Below, piece after piece: positions 7,011 to 10,202 of a stretch of DNA of 10,202 nucleotides. The position numbers and the translations under genes were made by a program. Under the pieces are notes generated by a model. That model saw only the letters and a list, made by a program, of their open reading frames with translations. It was not told the DNA's origin and did not search any database. The stretch covers positions 1-10,202 of the forward strand of contig JAFOIR010000291.1 of the NCBI GenBank assembly GCA_017420625.1, given 5' to 3'. The DNA comes from Bacillota bacterium (lineage in GTDB: Bacteria; Bacillota_A; Clostridia; Lachnospirales; Bianqueaceae). Numbering within the stretch: position 1 is the stretch's first letter; the number at the start of each line of letters is the position of its first letter.

Positions 7011-7059
7011 AAAGAACAAAAAATCCACTTTTTCCCCAAATCAGGGTCCGAGTGGATTT
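7011..7059 (-). terminator. Intrinsic terminator after the VanY-type gene
   Basis: AAATCCACT (7021-7029) pairs with AGTGGATTT (7051-7059). On the minus strand the stem runs into TTTTTTGTTCTTT, which would end the alpha-galactosidase/VanY transcript. On the plus strand it is followed by CTTTTTTG, so it is physically bidirectional. A second hairpin with CTGCCG/CGGCAG arms (7074-7112) lies between it and the VanY stop codon. Confidence 0.82.
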
Positions 7060-7117
7060 CTTTTTTGTCGATCCTGCCGACGAATGATTCGCCGAATATT
7101 CTCCTGCGGCAGAAAGA

Positions 7118-8245
7118 TCAGCGTTTGGAAACGACGATGATGCCTTCTTCGTTGTCGCCGGAGACAGTGTACTCGCGGCCTTCCGGCACAGGAACGTTGA
7201 TCAGGCCGTTTTCAGACAGCTGATCGCCGGGAACGTAATAGGCTTCGTATACGCTGCCGTCATCTAAGGTGATGAGATAAGGATCATGAACAGAGTAGGC
7301 ATGAATGTTTTCGATCCACTCTTCGAGGCAGAGCTTCTTCTTGTAGATATCGGAAGCGACTGCTTCGCCGAGGTAGCGGAAATGCCAGTCTTCGTACGCG
7401 ATGGCTGTGACGCTTTGCTTGTTCTCCGGATAACGAAGGATAAAACCGTACTCATGGGCATGTTCGTAAAACCAGGAAACGTTATCCTCATAATCGTGGA
7501 TGTAGCTGCCGGTTTTAAAATTACCGATATCAACAGCCATACCGGAATGGTGCTCGGAAAATCCGCCCTGCATGGTAAAGGAGTCCGCATATTCCGAGCC
7601 GATGTTTTCGGATTCGTTGGAGTAGATTTCGTCCGATTCTTCTTTGGAACGGTAACCGCTGAGGACGAGAATGTTTTCATCGCCGGTTGCTTCATAGTAT
7701 CCGGCCAGCATCTGATGCAGATGATCAGCCGTATTCTTTGTCAGCTGGAGGCTGAAACTTCCCAGATAATAATTGCCGCCGATCTGATCATAGAGCAGGG
7801 ACAGCAGATCGTTTTCCAGGAAGAAGTATTCGTGATCTTTGTTGATAAGCTGAAGTTCGCCCTTGTGTATCTGTTCCTGATCATATTCCATGAAGGCATA
7901 TCCGTCAGGAACCTGAGAAGCCAGCAGTGCTTCTTCAGCTTCTTTCTGTGCCTGAAGTTTAGCTTCTTCGACTCTGCTCGAAGTAATTTGTGTGACGATA
8001 TTGGTCTTGGAGATAACCGCAAGACTCTGAGTGGTCAGTGCATCCACTCCGGGCAGTGCTGCTGCTCTGGCAGCTTCTTCCGCCCGTATCCTGGCAGCTT
8101 CGATCCGTGCATGGATAAAGCTGCTTCCAAAGTAGCCGATTCCCATGACCAGCACCAATGCCAGAACAGCACCGATCGAGAGCAGCAGATGCCGGTCGCG
8201 ATACTCGATCGCCTGGACCTTGGCGAGACGTTCTTCGTTCGTCAT
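7118..8245 (-). CDS. VanY-type D-alanyl-D-alanine carboxypeptidase, membrane-anchored
   Basis: A 375-residue zinc carboxypeptidase of the VanY/DacB-type M15B family, which removes the terminal D-alanine of peptidoglycan stem peptides outside the cell. A single membrane helix at about 19-40 anchors it. An Ala/Glu/Arg-rich helical stalk follows, in two stretches near 45-62 and 88-110. The catalytic domain carries SGYRS (196-200), SEHHSGMAVD (230-239, zinc ligands H232 and D239) and EDWH (285-288, base E285 and ligand H288). The active site is complete. About 60 residues after the domain form a polar tail with no match I recognise. Its ATG overlaps the stop of the small upstream gene. A role in wall remodelling is likely; vancomycin resistance is not implied without vanHAX-type neighbours. 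Confidence 0.9.
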   Translation of the reverse strand: MTNEERLAKVQAIEYRDRHLLLSIGAVLALVLVMGIGYFGSSFIHARIEAARIRAEEAARAAALPGVDALTTQSLAVISKTNIVTQITSSRVEEAKLQAQKEAEEALLASQVPDGYAFMEYDQEQIHKGELQLINKDHEYFFLENDLLSLLYDQIGGNYYLGSFSLQLTKNTADHLHQMLAGYYEATGDENILVLSGYRSKEESDEIYSNESENIGSEYADSFTMQGGFSEHHSGMAVDIGNFKTGSYIHDYEDNVSWFYEHAHEYGFILRYPENKQSVTAIAYEDWHFRYLGEAVASDIYKKKLCLEEWIENIHAYSVHDPYLITLDDGSVYEAYYVPGDQLSENGLINVPVPEGREYTVSGDNEEGIIVVSKR

Positions 8246-8460
8246 CCTTTTTCTTCCTTTCCTTCTGTGGTGGAAAACAGCAGACAGCCGTTTCTTCGAA
8301 ATTGCTCGATTTTTTTATCTAATATAGTTTCACTTACCTGAAAATATCCGGCAAGACAGGTCTTGCACAGAAACGAGTCGGCATCCCGCCTGACCAATTT
8401 TCGGTAAAGGGCGGTCTCGTCACTCGTCAGTAGTCTTTGACATTCTCTGCAAAGCGCCAT
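8242..8460 (-). CDS. Small protein with two CxxC pairs, probable zinc-binding
   Basis: A 72-residue protein with cysteine pairs C4/C7 and C32/C35, the usual layout of a four-cysteine zinc site, plus a lone C59. Between them are DETALYRKLVRR and DADSFLCKTCLAGYF, followed by a helical segment ILDKKIEQFRR and GCLLF. I recall similar short hypothetical proteins in Firmicutes but know no function. The ATG is two bases after the alpha-galactosidase stop with no clear ribosome site, and its TGA overlaps the VanY ATG, so translation is coupled on both sides. This tight packing supports it as a real gene. It has no signal peptide and should be cytoplasmic. Confidence 0.75.
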   Translation of the reverse strand: MALCRECQRLLTSDETALYRKLVRRDADSFLCKTCLAGYFQVSETILDKKIEQFRRNGCLLFSTTEGKEEKG

Positions 8461-8462
8461 TT

Positions 8463-9623
8463 TTATTTTGCGCCAACGATCTTTGCTCTAAACACGCGGC
8501 AGCTGTGTGCGGGAATATTTTCCGAATACAGTCCGTTCGTGACCTTAATGGTTTCTCCTGTCCAGATCTCTTTCATTTCCAATGTTTTACCTGTCGATTC
8601 AGGAAGGCCGATCCGATCCAGAGACAGATAGGTGTTCCAGCGGCTTCCGGTCTCGTCAGAAAGATTAAAGAAGCCGATCGCCAGATCGCCGTTCGAGAGA
8701 AGGCGGACATAGATGGGATGTTCATTGGTTTCGCCGCTCACAAAGGTAACGCCGTAACCACTGGCATCATAAGCCTGATTGTAATCGGGATCCTGGTTGA
8801 TAGCGATAAGGTCTTTGTTCATCAGGGTTTCTTTGGTATCCTGATCCATATTGCGAATATCACAGCCGATCATAAGCGGAGAACCCAGAAGTGCCCAGAG
8901 ACTCTGATGCAGGCGATATTCTTCCTTGGTACAGCCGGCAAATCCGACATTGCCCTGACCTTTCATGCCAGTGACCAGCATGTCCATGTCGGGATAGCAG
9001 TTGATGCTGCCGTAAGTGATAGCATCACCTGCTATCAGAGACAGATCCTTGATGGAACGCCAGGAATCATTGATATCGCCGGTAGTACGCCAGAGATTGG
9101 CACCGGTTTGTTTGATCCATTTCTTGGTTTCGTCGCTGCCCCAGGAGCAGGCGGAGAAGGCGATATCTCTTCCGCAGTTTGAAAGAGCCAGTGCCATCCT
9201 TTTATACAGGACATTCCCGGGAACGGTAGAAGGATGGAAGCAGTAATCATATTTCAGATAATCGACGCCCCATTCTGCAAAAGTAGCCGCATCGACAAAT
9301 TCATGATCGAAGCTGGCGGGATAACCTGCACAGGTGAGCATACCGGCGCAGGAATACATGCCGAATTTCAGGCCTTTGCTGTGGACATAATCAGCCACAT
9401 ATTTCATCCCGTGAGGGAACTTTTCAGGATCAGGAACGATCCGTCCGTCTTCGCCGCGTTCGCGAAGGGACCAGCAGTCATCGATAACGATATACTGATA
9501 TCCGCAGTCTGCCAGACCGGAGGAGACCAGAATATCTGCAGATTCCATCACGACTTTTTCGTTGATGTTTTCGCCAAAGGTATTCCACGAATTCCAACCC
9601 ATCGGGGGTGTTTTGACAAGCAT
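8463..9623 (-). CDS. Alpha-galactosidase, glycoside hydrolase family 27
   Basis: A 386-residue retaining glycosidase of family GH27 that releases terminal alpha-linked galactose from substrates such as melibiose or raffinose-type sugars. The family opening TPPMGWNSWNTFG is at residues 5-17. DDCW (48-51) lies in the active site. The nucleophile is D126 in LKYDYC, and the acid/base is D214 in PDMDML. SLWALLGSPLMIGCDIRN (241-258) is also diagnostic. A C-terminal beta domain follows. No signal peptide is present, so it acts in the cytoplasm on imported sugar. I chose ATG 9623 because AGGAGG lies five bases ahead; the frame is open to 9779, but that extension runs through a terminator hairpin. The residue before the acid/base region reads YPDMD rather than the common NDPD, a small variation. 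No sugar transporter is adjacent. Confidence 0.92.
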   Translation of the reverse strand: MLVKTPPMGWNSWNTFGENINEKVVMESADILVSSGLADCGYQYIVIDDCWSLRERGEDGRIVPDPEKFPHGMKYVADYVHSKGLKFGMYSCAGMLTCAGYPASFDHEFVDAATFAEWGVDYLKYDYCFHPSTVPGNVLYKRMALALSNCGRDIAFSACSWGSDETKKWIKQTGANLWRTTGDINDSWRSIKDLSLIAGDAITYGSINCYPDMDMLVTGMKGQGNVGFAGCTKEEYRLHQSLWALLGSPLMIGCDIRNMDQDTKETLMNKDLIAINQDPDYNQAYDASGYGVTFVSGETNEHPIYVRLLSNGDLAIGFFNLSDETGSRWNTYLSLDRIGLPESTGKTLEMKEIWTGETIKVTNGLYSENIPAHSCRVFRAKIVGAK

Positions 9624-9673
9624 TGATACCTCCTCCAAGCATTTCTTTCCCTTTGTCCTGAAATGGACGATAC

Positions 9674-9699
9674 AAAAAAAGCCATGGCCGTCCCATGGC
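9674..9699 (-). terminator. Intrinsic terminator between the tRNA unit and the alpha-galactosidase gene
   Basis: GCCATGG (9681-9687) pairs with CCATGGC (9693-9699) across five bases. On the minus strand seven T residues follow directly (9674-9680). It closes the tRNA transcript. Only about 50 bases remain between it and the alpha-galactosidase start, and I see no convincing promoter there, so it may also act as an attenuator for that gene. Confidence 0.85.
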
Positions 9700-9708
9700 A
9701 GGTTTATT

Positions 9709-9738
9709 TGTATATTATCCTCAAGGATTACGGAGCAA
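9709..9738 (-). promoter_or_regulatory. Weak candidate promoter upstream of the alpha-galactosidase terminator
   Basis: On the minus strand TTGCTC (9733-9738) and TATACA (9709-9714) are 18 bases apart. The boxes are imperfect and the -35 box lies inside a hairpin. If real, its transcripts would have to pass the terminator at 9674-9699 to reach the alpha-galactosidase gene. Confidence 0.3.
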
Positions 9739-9777
9739 TCCTTGTTTTGGTGGATCGGGCATCGAGCCCGACCCATC
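9722..9777. repeat. Two inverted repeats downstream of tRNA-Glu
   Basis: CAAGGATT (9722-9729) pairs with AATCCTTG (9737-9744). Its inner loop CGGAG equals that of the first spacer hairpin at 9854-9872. GGATCGGGC (9752-9760) pairs with GCCCGACCC (9766-9774), with one G-U pair on the minus-strand RNA. Neither is followed by a T-run in the minus direction, so they are not ordinary terminators. Confidence 0.75.
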
Positions 9778-9780
9778 AAG

Positions 9781-9852
9781 TGACCCCTGCGGGAATTGAA
9801 CCCACGTTACCGCCGTGAAAGGGCGATGTCTTAACCTCTTGACCAAGGGGCC
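9781..9852 (-). tRNA. tRNA-Glu (anticodon UUC)
   Basis: A 72-base cloverleaf. The acceptor arm GGCCCCT pairs with AGGGGTC, with one G-U pair and discriminator A. The anticodon stem TCGCC/GGCGG encloses the loop CTTTCAC with anticodon TTC. The T-arm carries GGTTCAATTCC. The 3' CCA is not encoded and must be added by the CCA enzyme. It shares a transcript with tRNA-Ser. Confidence 0.96.
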
Positions 9853-9853
9853 A

Positions 9854-9971
9854 ACAGCAGCGGAGCTGCTGTGAAAGAATTTGCTTCGCAAATTCTTACG
9901 GCAAACTCCAAGCAATTTGAGTTATGGCTCTGCCACACAACGTGTCAAGAAATCACTGCGTGATTTCTTGA
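9854..9971. repeat. Array of short inverted repeats between the two tRNA genes
   Basis: The 149-base spacer between the tRNAs is almost entirely made of hairpins with different arms. ACAGCAGC/GCTGCTGT at 9854-9872 has eight bp and loop GGA. AAGAATTTGC/GCAAATTCTT at 9875-9897 has ten bp and loop TTC. AACTC/GAGTT at 9904-9923 has inner AA/TT pairs. TGGC/GCCA at 9925-9935 and ACAC/GTGT at 9935-9945 are small, with three-base loops. TCAAGAAATCAC/GTGATTTCTTGA at 9945-9971 has twelve bp and loop TGC. None has a terminator T-run. The transcript must pass through them to reach tRNA-Glu. Confidence 0.85.
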
Positions 9972-10001
9972 GGTGTATAGCAAGAGACCAAAACCAACGA
10001 A

Positions 10002-10087
10002 CGGAGAAGGTAGGATTCGAACCCACGGGCCGTTGCCGACTCACTGGTTTTCAAGACCAGCTCCTTAAGCCACTCGGACACTTCTCC
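10002..10087 (-). tRNA. tRNA-Ser (anticodon UGA)
   Basis: An 86-base class II tRNA. The acceptor arm GGAGAAG pairs with CTTCTCC, with discriminator G. The anticodon stem CTGGT/ACCAG encloses a loop with anticodon TGA. A long variable arm, as expected for serine, precedes the T-arm GGTTCGAATCC. The 3' CCA is not encoded. It is the first gene after the strong promoter at 10108-10136. Confidence 0.96.
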
Positions 10088-10107
10088 GAAAGAAACTTCA
10101 CTGGAAA

Positions 10108-10136
10108 ATTATAAAGGGTTTTAGCCCTTTTGTCAA
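10108..10136 (-). promoter_or_regulatory. Consensus SigA promoter of the tRNA-Ser/tRNA-Glu unit
   Basis: On the minus strand TTGACA (10131-10136) and TATAAT (10108-10113) match consensus in all twelve positions with a 17-base spacer. The spacer contains an inverted repeat, AAAGGG and CCCTTT separated by six bases, ending at the edge of the -10 box. The tRNA 5' end is about 20 bases from the -10 box. The remaining bases to the right edge (10137-10202) hold no gene I can support. Confidence 0.92.
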
Positions 10137-10202
10137 GAAAAAGAGTTCAGCAGATATCGATCGAAGGGATAATTATGCCGTTTTTATGCCATAATGTTCA
10201 AA

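Noticed and set aside
6924..7020. T-box or riboswitch upstream of thrC
   Set aside because: The promoter leaves only about 40 transcribed bases before the start codon, too few for either.
6924..7028. N-terminal extension of threonine synthase
   Set aside because: The extension is Cys/Phe-rich, overlaps the promoter boxes and has no ribosome site, whereas ATG 6923 has one and gives the normal start.
7118..8245. Vancomycin resistance determinant
   Set aside because: VanY-type carboxypeptidases are common wall enzymes, and no vanH, vanA-type ligase or vanX gene is nearby.
7286..8341. Plus-strand reading frame of 351 residues opposite the VanY-type gene
   Set aside because: It is antisense to a gene with a complete active site, has no family features, and runs past gene boundaries into the small CxxC gene.
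9624..9779. N-terminal extension of the alpha-galactosidase
   Set aside because: It would be translated through the terminator hairpin, and the strong AGGAGG site marks ATG 9623.
9722..9971. CRISPR array
   Set aside because: The palindromes all have different sequences and irregular spacing, so there is no repeated unit.

Overview
The window looks like ordinary chromosome from a low-to-mid GC Firmicute, possibly an Erysipelotrichia or Clostridia gut bacterium. That placement is inference. It rests on strong AGGAGG-type ribosome sites, SigA-type promoters with 17-base spacers, a YerC/YecD-type TrpR-like regulator, a long-form threonine synthase, and tRNA genes without an encoded CCA. Apart from a 20-residue ORF tail at the far left, every gene I can support lies on the minus strand, so the description below runs from right to left.

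Right end (about 9700-10202): a perfect-consensus SigA promoter drives a tRNA-Ser(UGA) and tRNA-Glu(UUC) pair. The spacer between the two tRNAs, and the stretch after tRNA-Glu, are filled with short stable inverted repeats of unrelated sequence, most with three-base loops. An intrinsic terminator closes this unit.

7118-9623: a tight three-gene operon encodes a GH27 alpha-galactosidase, a 72-residue protein with two CxxC pairs, and a membrane-anchored VanY-type D,D-carboxypeptidase. A terminator hairpin follows at 7011-7059.

4534-6923: thrC and thrB (threonine synthase and homoserine kinase) overlap, have their own promoter, and carry out the last two steps of threonine synthesis.

2849-4439: a multi-pass membrane protein with a Tyr/Gln-rich repeat tail is co-transcribed with a YerC-like TrpR-family regulator, followed by a terminator.

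186-2651: a sodium:solute symporter and an amidohydrolase-2 family enzyme form a probable uptake-and-hydrolysis operon. The promoter regions of this operon and of the membrane-protein/yerC operon share a 13-base sequence containing the palindrome TAACGCGTTA. I propose it as an operator; the YerC-like protein is one candidate ligand.

1-185: the last 20 codons of a plus-strand ORF, a strong composite terminator hairpin, and a GCAACAGCCCC-ended inverted repeat together resemble the end of an insertion sequence lying close behind the amidohydrolase gene. No CRISPR, phage or defence system is visible. The most unusual features are the hairpin array around the tRNAs and the shared palindrome.
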